From: Collybiopsis luxurians FD-317 M1
Lineage: Eukaryota; Basidiomycota; Agaricomycetes; Agaricales; Omphalotaceae
Assembly (NCBI GenBank): GCA_000827265.1
Contig: KN834749.1
Location: forward strand, 981,500-1,045,499
Length of the DNA stretch: 64,000 nucleotides
Reading direction: 5' to 3'
Shown here: positions 1 through 12,118 of the stretch, one piece after another
Layout: the number at the start of each line of letters is the position of its first letter
How positions within the stretch are numbered: position 1 is the first letter of the stretch
Program-made: the position numbers and the translations under genes
Notes under the pieces: model-generated
Told to the model about the DNA's origin: nothing
Databases searched by the model: none
What the model saw: the letters and a program-made list of their open reading frames with translations, nothing else

Positions 1-2960
1 AGGCAATCCGCACTTCTGTTTGATAGTGTTTCATCGCTGGGTAAACCATCACGCTGAGAAGGATTCAGAACAATATGATAAAAATACACCGGGGAACAGC
101 GTACTAATTCTCGGATCTGCGATATCTTGACCTCCAGTAGATTACCGACGTCATTCCAATGTGGGCCCCAAAGCTCACTCAGTTTGCGTAGGAAGGCCAT
201 ATCATGTAACATTTGAATTTCATCGTCTTCCCACTCTCGATTCACGAGACGAGAGATAAACAAATGCGTCGTTCGATCTGCCAGATGAGCATGTCGCAGT
301 GGTCCTTGAGAGAAGCCCAAATTTTGAATGGAATTTGCAAGCGAAAGCAGTGATTCTATTAGGTTAGTAGATGGAGAGACTGAAGGCTGTGTCAATCAGT
401 GCACTGCAGAACTTGATTTGCAGCTTACCACACGGCAAGTTATTGAAATCTCTAAGAGGTCTGGCTACTCTATGTCGAGCCAGCACACGCAAGACGACGA
501 ACTCTCGCCACCTATCTATTATGGTATTATAAAGGGATCTAGCCTTTTGGTGGAATTCTGCACTACTCGTCAGGAGTGTTTTTCCCAGGCAAAAGAAAAC
601 TGAACTTGCCCTGAGTAACAGCCTCATCACAGGACATCTGTGAAATGAAAGGGGAAGTTGAAGAGAGCTCTTCAACGACACGTCCAATGAAAATGAGAGC
701 ATTGATATCCAATTCTGTAAGAGCCAAGTCAATTCACGGAAGAACACCCCGACTATTTTGAATACCAGTCTGGTCAGAAAGTGTATTCGCCGAAGCTTCT
801 AGATCGCTTAATGCTGCTGAGCATAACTCTTGAGCATGAGGCTGGTAAGACTCCTTCAATTGTGTGATCAAGGATCTTGAGGAACAACATCAATGGCATC
901 GAAACGAGTCATAGGGGAATGAACCAACGCAGTTTCATCATCATCCCCACAAAGTACCTGTAAGAGATCTTCTTGCAATGCTGCAGCACATTTCTCAAGA
1001 GTTTTGAGTACATTGTCCAACAGTGATACACGGCCGATCAATTGTCGTTGAAGAGACGCACGATATATTTGCAAGGGCCGATTATCGAATTGAGATACGG
1101 TTGGTAACGGAGGAGCGTCGAATAGATGCACTACATGGGAAGCATCTGTGCGAAAAAAAAAAATCAGCAAACCTTGAATTTCTCCGCAAAACAATTTACC
1201 ATCAGAAAATTTCTGGTTACTTTTCACGGATGAGATAGTCGAGATAAGCTGCTCTCGGAAAGCTATTTCCGCACCAGACAGCCCAGTTTTCCAGATCTCG
1301 ATGATGCGTTCACGACAAACATCATCGAAAAGACGTTTCAAGCGAACACTCTCGGAATTTTTCAATTTGGCGGACGAGAGCAGCCAATTGCGTACAGAAC
1401 TCCGTATCGACCAGACAACCTTTACGCTGTTGACATCCGTCAACCACGTTTGGCACGATGTCCGAAGCATATCTATAGACTTGCGAAACCACTCAGACGC
1501 CTTCTGGTCTAGATATGCGGAAGGGAGCGACGAAAACTGAGAGTTGACATCCACATGAGGTTTATATGATCTCAGGTTTTGGGGAAGTGCGGAAAAATGT
1601 GAAGAAGAAGAAAGACTGTCAAGGAGGATTTGGGTAGTTAATTGCAGCTCTGAGGGGAGTGTCGGAGAAGCAACGTCGGTTTGAATGAATCCCAAAGTCG
1701 CTCGTATTAATGAGAGCTGCGATTCCGGAGCCTGAAACACGTCCCGCGAAGTATGCACTGTTTGAGATATCGACTCAACGGCGACAAGGATACATTTCTT
1801 GATTTCTCGTATGGATCCTCGAGGAGTTGGTGCCTTGGAAAATATGGTCTGAAGGGACTTTGTACGTTGATCCAGCAAAGCAGTCAAAGTATCCGAAAGG
1901 GGACGAGAATCCAGTAAATGAAGGCTCAAGAGGGTAGCACAGGTCTCCTACCTCCGAATATAAGTAGGGAGCATAGAGGAGCATATAGAGACTCTACCTC
2001 GGCGGACACAGTGAAATCTCGCAATGAAAGTGTAGCTTTATGGATGATTTGGGACCGAAATTGAGCCACCACTTCCCACTGGCGCTGGACGAGCGGGAAT
2101 GATTCCTGAACCATAGATCGATGACAGGACAGTTTGATAAATATACGTATTACACACCATAACATCTACTCCTTGGCTTCGCCATGCTTCTTCATCTTGC
2201 TCCTCCCGTACCAGTGCACGATGGACCACACGCGAAAGGAGATATAACCATGCCGCAGAAAAGTGTCTCTTCTTCTCCAGCATTCTCCATAGATGTTCTG
2301 GAACCTCAAGCAGCAACTTGATATGCGCTGCTAGTACCTGCAGCGCCTGTAGGTGTATATCTACTGACAGTTAGTTTCCAGGCGTACGATCGCTCCAGTT
2401 TGATTCTGACCTTCATTGTTTTTTACCAATGTCCGCTTCGGTAATGAGGGAGGACGTTCAGCCAAGATTGCACTCTTCGTGTCCCTCAAAGCTTCAATGA
2501 CACGCCGGGAAGAGTTTGCCATAGATATGATAGATGTGGAGGCTTGCAGCAGGTCCCGGTATCGCTCCCTGTCCTTTCATTAGATATTTTGAATATAATA
2601 CATTTGAAATTCGGGGCAACAGCACGTACCCCACCATTAATCGTAGCTCCTCCTGCTTCGCGTCTGCATCAGCTCTGTATGTGGCACTTCGTCAGTCCCA
2701 AGAGCTTTTACCCAGCAGGTGTGACAGCACCTCAAACGTTGTTGAATAATTTTAATTTCAGAAATATTATGCTTCACGAATAGTTCGTCTGGGTCCATGC
2801 TGTCGATTGGCGTTTTGGAGAAAGAGCCGGAAGATGGTATAGTTTGGGATGAGCTAGAGAGCCCTTTGGACATTACGGGGAGTTCGCTGACATGTCCATT
2901 CCCTAAATTTATTGTAGATATTGAAGAGCTATTTGATATTAAGGAAGGCCTTCGCGACAT
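1..2960 (-). CDS. COG1: Conserved oligomeric Golgi complex subunit 1 (COG1), 3' end outside window
   Basis: COG1 is a lobe A subunit of the COG tethering complex, which captures retrograde intra-Golgi vesicles. The start is the ATG at 2958-2960. The first residues are Ser-rich, followed by DPDELFVKHNISEIK, the conserved N-terminal signature of COG1. The next conserved block is EVPEHLWRMLEKKRHFSAAW (complement of about 2240-2310). A long exon (about 868-1929) follows, then an exon near 430-560 with IDRWREFVVLRVLARH. After an intron ending near 361, the frame stays open to base 1 and includes DMAFLRKLSELWGPHW. Several short GT-AG introns break the frame. The C-terminus lies beyond the left edge. 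Identification rests on several separated conserved blocks in the right order. Exact exon edges were not all fixed. Confidence 0.9.
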
Positions 2961-3172
2961 GGCTCATACGATGAGCTGGAACAGCGGAAGTTGAAGAGAC
3001 GTGCTGTCATTCACGTGAGAAGCCAATTCATTTTGCGCGCAAAGTTCAGAAATTTAAGTGATAATTAAGCCAGATGGACGGTATTGTACTACACAAGTAA
3101 CCTCGCCCTTTTACGGAAATTATACAGAGCATGCGATGCGAATCATGAAAACTTGTAAGATCTACTCCTCGT

Positions 3173-4507
3173 CTACCGACTGGTGTCCACTGTAGCAATA
3201 TCTTCACTCTCCGATTCCTTCGCAACATGATCACCACTTGCAGGGGGAACTGTCTTCTCTGCAACGGCAGCAGCTGATGGACGAGGTGTGTGTGCTGAGA
3301 CAGGAGCCGCTGATTGCGGTCCTGACATTGAGGGAGTGTTGTTGTGAGAAAGCCGCTGGTCGAGGGCCTGCAAGGCCATAGCACTACAGGGACAGTTCGC
3401 ATTAAGTAGAAAGAGCTCGGATTTGTAGAAACATACCGTCGTCTTTCCGCTTCCGCTCGAGCACTCCCAGGAATTGAGCTGAAACCACTTTCAACATCTC
3501 CGCCATGGGAGGGTATGAGACGAAGTGTGTTTGCCCATGTATAAACAAAGTTCCCGGCGGGACCCAGAACGACGCTTTGGAACATTTAGGTGAATTGGAA
3601 GAAATTGACTTAACAAGAAACGCACTGGGTGAACGGAGGGAACCATGATATGAGAGAAAATGTTTCACTTCGGTCTCCGTAACTGGTCAGGCCTCCGACA
3701 GTGTCATTGGTGTTCTTCTTGTAAAAGCGAAGATATACCCAGGAGACAAACCATCCAAATTGGATTATGATCCAAGGGCATTGGAAGCCGAGGATAGTCA
3801 TAATAGTCGATATGGTGAGATAGGTCATTGGTAAGCTCTGGTATAGCAATGGTCAACGAACAGCCTATCTCTAGGATAATTATTCGTTCTAACCTTGACG
3901 CGCATTTTCAAGAAACCCAAGAACTGCACTTGATGCTCCGGAATGATTTGGGTGAAAGCAACGAGAACACCAATCTGTAGTGACATTTGGCCATGATAAT
4001 GCATCCCATATCTAAAAAGCAGTCAAAAAGCTTGGACTTTTCCTTGTAGTAAAGGAGACGCACAGAAATAAGTCTGCATTGCTGGTGGCGATAAATTCTA
4101 TCCAATTGAATCCGAAAGCAATGATATTCGAGGCGCAAACGGTAGCGAGGATAAATTTAAGAGTCTCAATTGACCCCCAAATTCTTTCCAGATACCTCAG
4201 GGTTGGAGGAATGGTAATTAGAGTGATGAAAAGCTAAGGAGATGATTGCAGTGAGCAAAAAGCTGACTATGAACAGCAACTACATTACCTCCCAAATACT
4301 TGTCTCTACAAGAGCTGAGGTAATGAATGTCCAAGGATAGAATAAGCTCTGGCCCGGGACCAGAACGAGATACGGAAATTGGTTGGGCGCTGCATTCCAC
4401 CTGAGCCAAAAGAAAAACAAGGAGCCAAGGACAGTTGCGAGAGTAAACCAGCGCGTTGTCGGAGGGATGGAAGTAATGAGAGTTATTGGAGACTGTAGAA
4501 TGGCCAT
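3173..4507 (-). CDS. TMEM115 / YOL107W family (DUF1751) Golgi multi-spanning membrane protein
   Basis: This rhomboid-like, non-proteolytic family sits in Golgi membranes and in animals is linked to COG-dependent retrograde traffic. The start is the ATG at 4505-4507. Spliced exons give hydrophobic segments and the family hallmarks FYPWTFITSALVE, then YHGQMSLQIGVLVAFTQIIP, then SETFSLISWFPPF. A C-terminal stretch ARAEAERRR continues after an intron as ALQALDQRL. The tail is Pro/Ser rich and acidic and ends at a TAG at 3173-3175. One splice was checked base by base: donor CA|GTGCGT to acceptor AAAG|CGTCG, which restores the frame into VVLGPAGNFVY. It lies 212 bases upstream of COG1 on the same strand, a neat functional pairing that may be coincidental. 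It is divergent from the FAM32A-like gene. Confidence 0.9.
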
Positions 4508-4619
4508 TGCAAACCCAGGGATGACGGAGGAAGGAGAGCAAGATGGACTGGGCTGAAACCTGGTGATTGCCTAATACGGCCTTGCATCACTTACGTTATG
4601 CTCTTTCACCTAAACTCCC
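4508..4619. promoter_or_regulatory. Divergent promoter region, TMEM115-like / FAM32A-like
   Basis: Only 112 bases separate the two divergent ATG codons, so both 5' UTRs and core promoters must share this stretch. No TATA box or named element was recognised. Confidence 0.5.
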
Positions 4620-5171
4620 ATGTCCGACGCCTATGATGTGCGTCCTGCGGGCTCATTGAAGCTCAAAGGTGGTGTTACTGAGGGTGGAATAGTGAAAAAG
4701 CAAGTCCACATTCTTGTTCATCTAATTTTTTCTCTAATAGTATCATACAGGAAGAAGAAAAAGTCCAAGTCATCAAGTTCTACTTCTGAAAAAGCTCGGG
4801 AACGAGAACGAGTCAAGGAACTATTGCTGCAAGATGATGTGGATACTTCTTCGCCCGGAGGAAGTGGAAGGAACTCTCCTGCGGCAGGTAGCAGTAAGAC
4901 CGAGGCTGAGCGCCGGTTCGAGGAGGTACAGAAACAGAGAGTATGTACCAATCCAACTTTTTGTCGTATGGCTGTTGGAAATGACCGCGTATATAGCTCG
5001 CTCAGCGTGTTGCAAAGCTTGCACACAAGACACACAAGGATCGAGTGAATGAATTCAATTCACATCTTGAAACATTGAGCGAGCACCATGACATTCCCAA
5101 GGTAGGATCAACGTGGATTTTTGGATATTGTACAGATTCTGATTTGCATTGGGCAGGTTGGACCAGGATAA
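4620..5171 (+). CDS. FAM32A-like protein (DUF1754)
   Basis: This is a small nuclear protein. In animals FAM32A associates with the catalytic spliceosome and helps 3' splice-site use. The start is the ATG at 4620, giving MSDAYDVRPAGSLKLKGGV, a close match to the family N-terminus. An intron then leads into a Lys-rich exon (KKKKSKSSSS), followed by a Ser/Gly-rich acidic linker, TEAERRFEEVQKQR, an intron, and AHKTHKDRVNEFNSHLETL with EHHDIPK, the conserved C-terminal helix. The last exon is tiny: AAG|GTAGGA to GGGCAG|GTTGGACCAGGATAA adds only VGPG before the stop at 5169-5171. The overall layout and length (about 120 aa) match the family. Confidence 0.9.
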
Positions 5172-5321
5172 GGCTGTTGGAGGTTGGTATACTGTAGCTA
5201 TAAATGTATTTGAAATAATAATTTCGCACGAGTATCCTGTTCAAACGCGTGACTTGTCTGCAAACTTGTACTCAACTTGAACTTGTACTCTTCTTCTTCT
5301 TCTCTTTCATATCTTCTATTA

Positions 5322-7426
5322 ATGGCCACAGCCCCTAAAGGCCATGTCTGTCCTCCTAGTAACGCAAAACATCCGAGTGATAGATGGGAATCAGCTTTCA
5401 TCTTTTCTTTTATCTCCAAGTTTACGAACCTTCGGGGAAAGCTTGAGGGGCTCGAAACACCAATGGAGTCTGTCCTTTTTTATCTCTACGGTCTAATGTC
5501 TTCAACTCATACATGTCCGGGAATCACCCTGAATAGCCTTGAAAATGCGCTCCTCTTACGAGAACCCAATCCCATAATCACTGGCATCTTAACTCGATTC
5601 ATCCTCAATATTCGTCCTCAAACCCGTAACACTAGGTAGGATAGCCCAGCAAAATACGAATGGCATTTCTGAACGTTGTTCGTGGTCCACCAGCGAGGAT
5701 CAAATCTCTACCACTGTGGCCACAGTCATGAGCGACTATTTCAAAACCTCTGAAAGAACTATATTCTGGGACGACGAGCTCAGAAAGAACGTGGATCCCT
5801 TCCTTACCCTCCAAGGGGGTTTCTTTGCCGCAGACTGGGATTTCAAAGTACGTGTTTTTCGCGTGAACTATGCAGCTCCACATGCTCACGACATGTTATC
5901 CTCAGCTCAAAATTCTCCGTCAGCTCATCGAACTTCAGCTTTCTCATAGTGCGGAAATCAAAGCTAAAATTGATCTTGCTTGGGGCGTGAACGCAAATAA
6001 AAGTAAAAAGAAGGACCCTACAACTGCGCCTCCAGAACCCTCAGATCCAAATAGCAAATCAAATCTACAGATGCTGCCGATCGGGCAAGACTTTTTACGC
6101 AAACGTTATTGGGTTGTCGACAGTGCGTATGCTTTCCTTCATTCAGCAGACGCGTATTTGCGCGTATTTGCAGGGCTGTTCACCGAAAGTTCTCTATTCA
6201 CGCATCTTTGCGAACAATTCTTTCGAGTGACGTACACACTGACTGGTTATCAGAGTCCCCTCGTATCTATGTTTCTACCAACCCGTGGAAGACAACCGCA
6301 ACGTTCCAAAGCATCTCTTCCACTCGTGAGGAGTATGTGGCTACCTTTGAAAAATTGAAACAACACGCGCCTCCAACTACCGCCACAAAAGGAAAAGGCA
6401 AAAAACCTACAAAGCAGGAAACTTCACACAAGGCTCTAATCGAGGCGTTGGAAGGAAGGTTGGAAACTATAGACGCCGAGCTAGTGGTCAGTATCGTCCC
6501 TGTTACCTATTTTGGTCATTGAGCCGAATTCTTCCGTCCTTCCTATAGCGTATAGCCAAGGTTCGAAGGAAGATTGAGCAACGCAAAATCCTGATGGAAC
6601 AGGCCGAACTACGACAAACACGAACTCGCCTTCAAACCCGGAAACCGGATTACGTTGAGAAACAGGAAGATAGCGAGGTACATATTCGGCAGCCATCTCG
6701 TTATCAACCCCCTTACGATGTGACTGATTCCAAATTCTTTCGCAGGATGACGGTGATGAATACGTCTATCAGGAGGACGAAGGCTATGAAGAAGATTACG
6801 ATGATGGTGAAAGTTCTACGCGCTCCTCGCGGCGAAACAAGGCCGCCGCAGTTGTCCAAGGTCAACGACGCTCGACCCGGACGGCTGTGGTAAACGCGAA
6901 TGGCAAACGGGAAGCAGAAGAGGATAAGTGGAAAGATTGGCGGGGAGAACGTCGCTCTGCACGCCTGGGTGCTCCTGTAGAGACGCAAATGGACTATTAT
7001 CCTCCTCCCAAACGTGCTCGCACCGACGACAGCTCTCTCAGCACGAATTCCTCCGAATCTGACCCTTCACTTTCGAATAAGATCAAAGTTAAAAGTACTG
7101 GTGCAGCAGCTCTCAAGCCCACTGAATTTGCTGCGGAACAAGTACCGGGAAGGAAGAAGTCGAAGTTTTGGGTATATGCTGTCGAACCAATTCCAGGCGC
7201 TGGATCCCCCGAAGATAGTAATCCCGATCCCGACGCGAAACCTCTAGCAAATGGCGAACCGATGGATATAGAGCCTCCCGTACCCGGGAGTCTTTCCCCT
7301 CCTGTCAGCGGTAGTCACGGCACAAACGTTGATTCTGGCGTAGACATTCCTGCAACCCCATCTCCGCGCTTCCAATTCGAGCTTGACAGAAGCATGGCAG
7401 GCAGCCTTTCTCCGCTCTCCCCGTAA
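5322..7426 (+). CDS. DDT-domain nuclear protein (RSF1/CECR2-like, WHIM-type region)
   Basis: The likely start is the ATG at 5322 (MATAPKGHVCPP). The first exon and the second, joined by GA|GTCTGT to AATAG|CCTTG, give a helical block from HPSDRWESAFIFSFISKF to EPNPIITGILTRFIL that fits a DDT domain. Downstream, after an intron near 5850-5900, come LKILRQLIELQLSHS and GQDFLRKRYWVVD. The latter resembles the WHIM motif that follows DDT domains in ISWI-partner proteins. Then come ISSTREEYVATFEKLK and a Lys/Arg-rich helix. The C-terminal third is disordered: acidic runs, basic patches (PPPKRARTDD) and Pro-rich repeats, ending at 7426. A role in chromatin remodelling is inferred from domain order. 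The precise orthologue is not settled. Confidence 0.72.
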
Positions 7427-7768
7427 CATATGTTTTCTTCCGCTAATCGACATGTTCCGCTACATCCGCAACCCATCTCGCATACACATCAAGATTCCAG
7501 ACATACCATACACTCGTAACGTATATATAGCTGTCTAAGTATGAAAAGTACCTACTGCCTCTGATTACAATGTATATCTTGCGTTGACTTGTTCGTTCTA
7601 TAAGTTTGAGAGGTAGAACGGCAACCTCAGGTGCAAGTCGCTTACAATTATTTACCTGGGGCAATCCGACTCCGTCAAGAGACTGGTCGATATTTTGCAC
7701 GTGCAGCCGGAATTCCAGACTCCTCAGTCTGGCCGCTTTTGGACCGCGAAAACACTCTCTTCCCTTTC
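7427..7768. other. Intergenic, DDT gene to MIP
   Basis: These 342 bases separate two genes on the + strand. The MIP reading frame is open upstream of its ATG (from about 7631) but contains no other ATG, so this is read as terminator and MIP promoter/5' UTR. No other element is seen. Confidence 0.4.
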
Positions 7769-10274
7769 ATGCTCGCATTTGCTGCGAGAAATGTCCTCCC
7801 CAAGTGCCCACAAAAAGCTTCTCGATTCCAAGGATGCCTTTCTGTAGAAAAGAACGCGTTCAGACGTTCCGGCAGTCGTCGGTCTGCTGTTACTCAAACC
7901 ACCCCGACCATACCAGCGTCCGTAGATGACAGGACCCTTATCACTCTCTTTGATGAGCCCAAGGCAGGATTTTCATCCTCTTCATGGTCACATACTGGCC
8001 TTTTTGGACACCCTTCATTAACGCATCCCAGAGCTCTCATATCTCTTACGAATGCAACTTTAATTCGAGCACAAAAACTCACAGACCGAATACTTCGTGC
8101 GCAGGAGTCTCGGGATGAACTTCTCAAGGTTGTGAAGAACCTTGACCGACTCAGCGACCTACTTTGTGGAGTTATAGACCTTTCGGAGTTAGTCCGAAAT
8201 GCACATCCAGATCGGGTTTGGGTGGACGCCGCGAACCATGCATACGAGGCTCTATGTGAATTCATGAATGTACTGAATACTCATGTTGGACTTTATGAGG
8301 TGCGTATTGCCTCAATTTTTCCTGAAAGCCAGATACCTGAACCAATTTCATAGGTCCTAAAAGCTGTTCTATCGGACAAGTCCATCATAGATACCTTGGG
8401 CCCCGAAGCAACACAAACTGCCCTTATATTCTGGAAAGACTTTGAAAAATCGGCAATAAATCTTCCTCCAGAACAGAGAGAAAAGTTTGTTTCGCTTTCT
8501 TCCGAAATACTCGTTCTCGGTCGGGAATTTCAGCGAGGCGCGATTGCGCCTCGTCCACCAGTATCCATCAAACCTGAAGAACTGTCGGGACTCAAGGATC
8601 AAGGCCTGGGTGTCAGATTACAGCTTCAAGCCAGATTCACGAAGCGCGACCTCCTAGTATATCCAGGTTCACTACAAGCCCAGATGATCATGCGTGCTGC
8701 TCCAGATGAAGAACCTAGACGACGAGTTTTTGTTGCTACCCATTCAAGTACTCCTGAACAAATTCAGATACTGGATATGATGCTTCAGAAGCGTGCAGAG
8801 CTGTCCCGATTAGTAGGAAGTGAAAGTTTTGCGCATCTAACTCTTGACGACAAGATGGCAAAATCCCCAGGTAAGTATTCTTGTTTGGGCGTGTCAAACT
8901 GGTTTTAACATTGTGGGTCTTCAGAAAATGTAAACTATTTCCTTGACGCTCTCATGGATCACACCGCTCCAGCAGTAAAAGATGCATTGCGTTCTCTGAG
9001 CTTGCGAAAGCAAGAACATCTGAAAACACCACCTTTTCCCATAATTCAAGCTTGGGACCGCGACTTTTATTGCCCACCTGAACCTCCTGCGCCTCCCATA
9101 TCGCTGCCCCCGCTCACATTGGGCACGGTATTCATGGCCCTTTCACGACTATTCCGTCATCTATACGGAATAAGCCTTAGACCTGCGCACGCTGCGTCCG
9201 GAGAAGTATGGCACACCGATGTGCAGAAGCTCGAAGTTGTCGATGAAAAGCAGGGTATTATTGGCTGGATTTACGCCGATCTTTTTGCGAGACGGGGTAA
9301 ACCAGGGGGCGCTGCCCACTATACTGTTCGTTGTTCACGTCGTACAGACGATGACGACGAGGCTGGAGATCGACTGGAGGAGATTTCCGACCACGATGGA
9401 AGTGTCAAAGAATCTATCGAGTTCGAGGCCGTCAAAAGGCATCGCCTCCCTGGACAGCATGGCGTTTACCAACTCCCTCTCGTTGTACTTTTATGTGAGT
9501 TTACACGGCCTTCTGTTTCTAGAGGAGCTACAGTCCTCCAATGGCATGAAGTCAATACGCTGTTCCATGAAATGGGGCATGCCATGCATTGTAAGTTTGA
9601 ATAGAAGTATCTTCCTTCTCTGTCATTTACATATCTTCTACGCAGCGATGATTGGCCGTACGGAATATCAGAACGTCGCTGGCACCCGTTGTGCAACCGA
9701 TTTCGTCGAGCTTCCATCCATATTAATGGAACACTTTCTCAACTCCCCGATGGTCCTTTCATTATTCAACCCCGACTCTACATCCTCTTTGCCCCAAGCC
9801 CCTAACCATCACATTGACCCATGTCATGCTATCGATACATACCAACAAATTCTTCTGGCCGCTCTGGATCAGGTATATCACTCACCCGCTGTACTGAACG
9901 GTGATTTCAACTCTACTGCGGAGTATGCTAAGCTACAAAACACGCGGGGGATGATTCCTTACGTCTCTGGGACTTCGTTCCAGACCCAATTTGGACACCT
10001 TTTTGGATATGGTGCCACCTATTATTCTTACCTTTTAGACCGTGCTATCGCTTCGCGGGTCTGGGGAAATGTTTTTTCCAAGGACCCTCTCAGCCGCAGA
10101 TTAGGTGACAAGTATAAGGATGAAGTACTCCGTTTCGGGGGAGGACGAGATCCCTGGAAGATGGTCTCAGCGATATTATCTTCGCCGGAACTGGAGAGCG
10201 GGGATGCTGAAGCAATGCGTATAGTGGGCCACTGGCGGATAGAGGATGAAGTGGGACTCCCTGGAAGACACTGA
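7769..10274 (+). CDS. MIP: Mitochondrial intermediate peptidase (MIP/OCT1), peptidase family M3
   Basis: MIP is a zinc metallopeptidase of the mitochondrial matrix that removes an octapeptide from imported precursors after MPP cleavage. The first in-frame ATG is at 7769 and gives [12 protein letters not shown] followed by an Arg/Ser-rich, acid-poor stretch, a typical matrix-targeting presequence. The mature part begins near [12 protein letters not shown]. Introns lie near 8300-8353, 8869-8923 and 9591-9645. The zinc site HEMGH is encoded at 9566-9580. After the third intron the frame resumes with [17 protein letters not shown] and the downstream glutamate region [11 protein letters not shown] of M3 enzymes. 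Later [19 protein letters not shown] matches the family C-terminal catalytic region. MIP is the standard marker gene linked to the HD mating-type locus in Agaricomycetes. Here it lies about 23 kb from HD1. Confidence 0.97.
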
Positions 10275-10434
10275 CGACCATCCTACTATTTGAGTATTTC
10301 CCCAGTTAACGATGTTGTATTAATATGTAACTTATGTGCACTAACCCCCACGTCTGACGATCCTGATAATAGTTCCTGTGGGTTATATAGACTACATCTA
10401 AATAAAAAGACTAACAATTGCTGAAAATAAATGA

Positions 10435-11916
10435 TCATCTGTACCACCCAGGCATTAGTAATGAGAACCGCTCGTTCTGCTCCAGAATTTTCCAGACAGG
10501 CTCGCTCAGCGCCAAGTTGACATCGACAGCTCCCTTGTCCCCATCCATCTCCCCCTCCATTTCAGTAGGCAAGACGTATGCCAAACCATCTACGAGCGAA
10601 ATCGATGTAAAAGGAGTCGACACAAGCACCGGGTTCTCTCCTTCTTGAAACTGTGTTCCATCGTACATCCCAAACTTGTTCCACTGGCTCACCATGAGAC
10701 TCCCATTACCGTAGCGAAAACCAGACTCGATACGACTCTTGTCGGGCTGCGCGTCTATCCAACGAAGCGTCTGCTTGATATGGTCTGCATCTGGTACTCC
10801 GTTGCGGTTCATATCATGCAGGCGCTTTGCCACTTGCCATAGAGGGGCGTGGAGGAGAACATCGTGGGAGAACGTGGTATAGAGGCAGAACAAAGCGTTG
10901 GGGAAATACCTCGGCGGGAGGTCGAGTCTGCTTGGAGCACGAAAGTTTACGGGGTTGAGAAAGTCGAGGGGTGAAAGTAAGGAAGGGTCTCCGCCGTAGT
11001 GCTGGAGACGAGCCTGGTAGACAGATTGATGGAGCAGAGCCGAGATGGCCTCAAAGGTGGACACAAATGCGCCCGCGTCATTTGGGTCTGTTGCATCTGC
11101 TTTGAGGGCTCTTACTGCTTTACCAGAAAAACGCAGAATCCGACCGAGGACGGGAGGCGGAAGCTCTGTCGGCTGAGATGCTGGTTCTGGAACGGGATCC
11201 ACGATCCGTAACAGAGAAGGCTGAAAGGCAAGCGACTCTTGCCTTTCTTCCGGAGACATTTCAGGCAGATCCGACATGTATGCGCATATATGAGGTGGAT
11301 GGGCTAAATACGGAGGAGAAGAACTTTCGCCCAGACCGCGATACAATGCTGTAAGATCGCGTACGAGCTGGAAAAAGCCGTCGGCGTCGCAAAGGCAGTG
11401 ACGGGTACGCACACCCAGCCCGACGCTCCCGCAGGCGAAGCGGGTGTGCTGAATGGTGAGCAGGGGATTTTGACAGATGCCTTCTAGTGTCGCATCGAAC
11501 GGTGGAAGGAGAGCGTTTCCCCCGTCTGGCAAGTCTAAAAGGGAAATACGCCCCTGAGTAGATGCGAACGCTTCCAAAGGCTCATTACATTCAGCTACCA
11601 AGAGTTCAGCTCCGGTACCGAGACGATGTACCGTGTAGGTTCCGCCTTTTTCGAGTTGAAAACGTCCAGTGAGGTGGGGATAGTAGTCTAGTAAACGCTC
11701 GGAGGCGACCTGCAGACGTTGGACGTTTATGGGATCCGCGGGACCAGACTTTTTGTAGACAAAGATGACTGCGATTGGGATCATAAAAGCGACCAGTTGG
11801 TCAAACGGCCCAACCTTTATCGTCGGAGAGTCGAATGCCTTGTAGGCATCATCATCAGTACATTGTAGTTGGTGGTGTGATACCGTAGTGACTAGGGAAG
11901 AGTTTGCAGAGGTCAT
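10435..11916 (-). CDS. BAHD-type acyltransferase (transferase family PF02458-like), intronless
   Basis: A single uninterrupted frame of 493 aa runs from the ATG at 11914-11916 to a TGA at 10435-10437. BAHD enzymes transfer acyl groups from acyl-CoA to alcohols or amines of small molecules. The catalytic HXXXD motif is present as HCLCD (residues 173-177) after the beta-strand block VRTRHCL. The N-terminal half has the usual FDQLV...LLDYYPHLTGRF pattern. The second family signature, DFGWG, which is structural, is degenerate: the matching position reads NKFGMYDG. The substrate cannot be inferred. The lack of introns stands out beside the intron-rich neighbours. It sits between MIP and the ABC1 kinase and is not a gene I recognise as a standard member of the MAT-A flank. 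Confidence 0.85.
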   Translation of the reverse strand: MTSANSSLVTTVSHHQLQCTDDDAYKAFDSPTIKVGPFDQLVAFMIPIAVIFVYKKSGPADPINVQRLQVASERLLDYYPHLTGRFQLEKGGTYTVHRLGTGAELLVAECNEPLEAFASTQGRISLLDLPDGGNALLPPFDATLEGICQNPLLTIQHTRFACGSVGLGVRTRHCLCDADGFFQLVRDLTALYRGLGESSSPPYLAHPPHICAYMSDLPEMSPEERQESLAFQPSLLRIVDPVPEPASQPTELPPPVLGRILRFSGKAVRALKADATDPNDAGAFVSTFEAISALLHQSVYQARLQHYGGDPSLLSPLDFLNPVNFRAPSRLDLPPRYFPNALFCLYTTFSHDVLLHAPLWQVAKRLHDMNRNGVPDADHIKQTLRWIDAQPDKSRIESGFRYGNGSLMVSQWNKFGMYDGTQFQEGENPVLVSTPFTSISLVDGLAYVLPTEMEGEMDGDKGAVDVNLALSEPVWKILEQNERFSLLMPGWYR

Positions 11917-12118
11917 AACTTGTAACTTGAGGATAGAGGGTCTTGAAGAGATTGCTTATATAGTCTAGAGGTAGGACGAGTCAAGGATTATGGACATCGA
12001 TTCGGAAAACAAAGACCCAAAATGGAAATCCGGAAGTGAATAACCTTTAATAGTAACAGTATTATAGAAGGATCTACAGGTTACAAGATACTGTCCATCT
12101 ATCATTATCTAGTTTCTG

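Noticed and set aside
5277..5321. Upstream start for the DDT-domain gene
   Set aside because: The upstream extension begins at a TTG, not an ATG. The first real ATG is at 5322.
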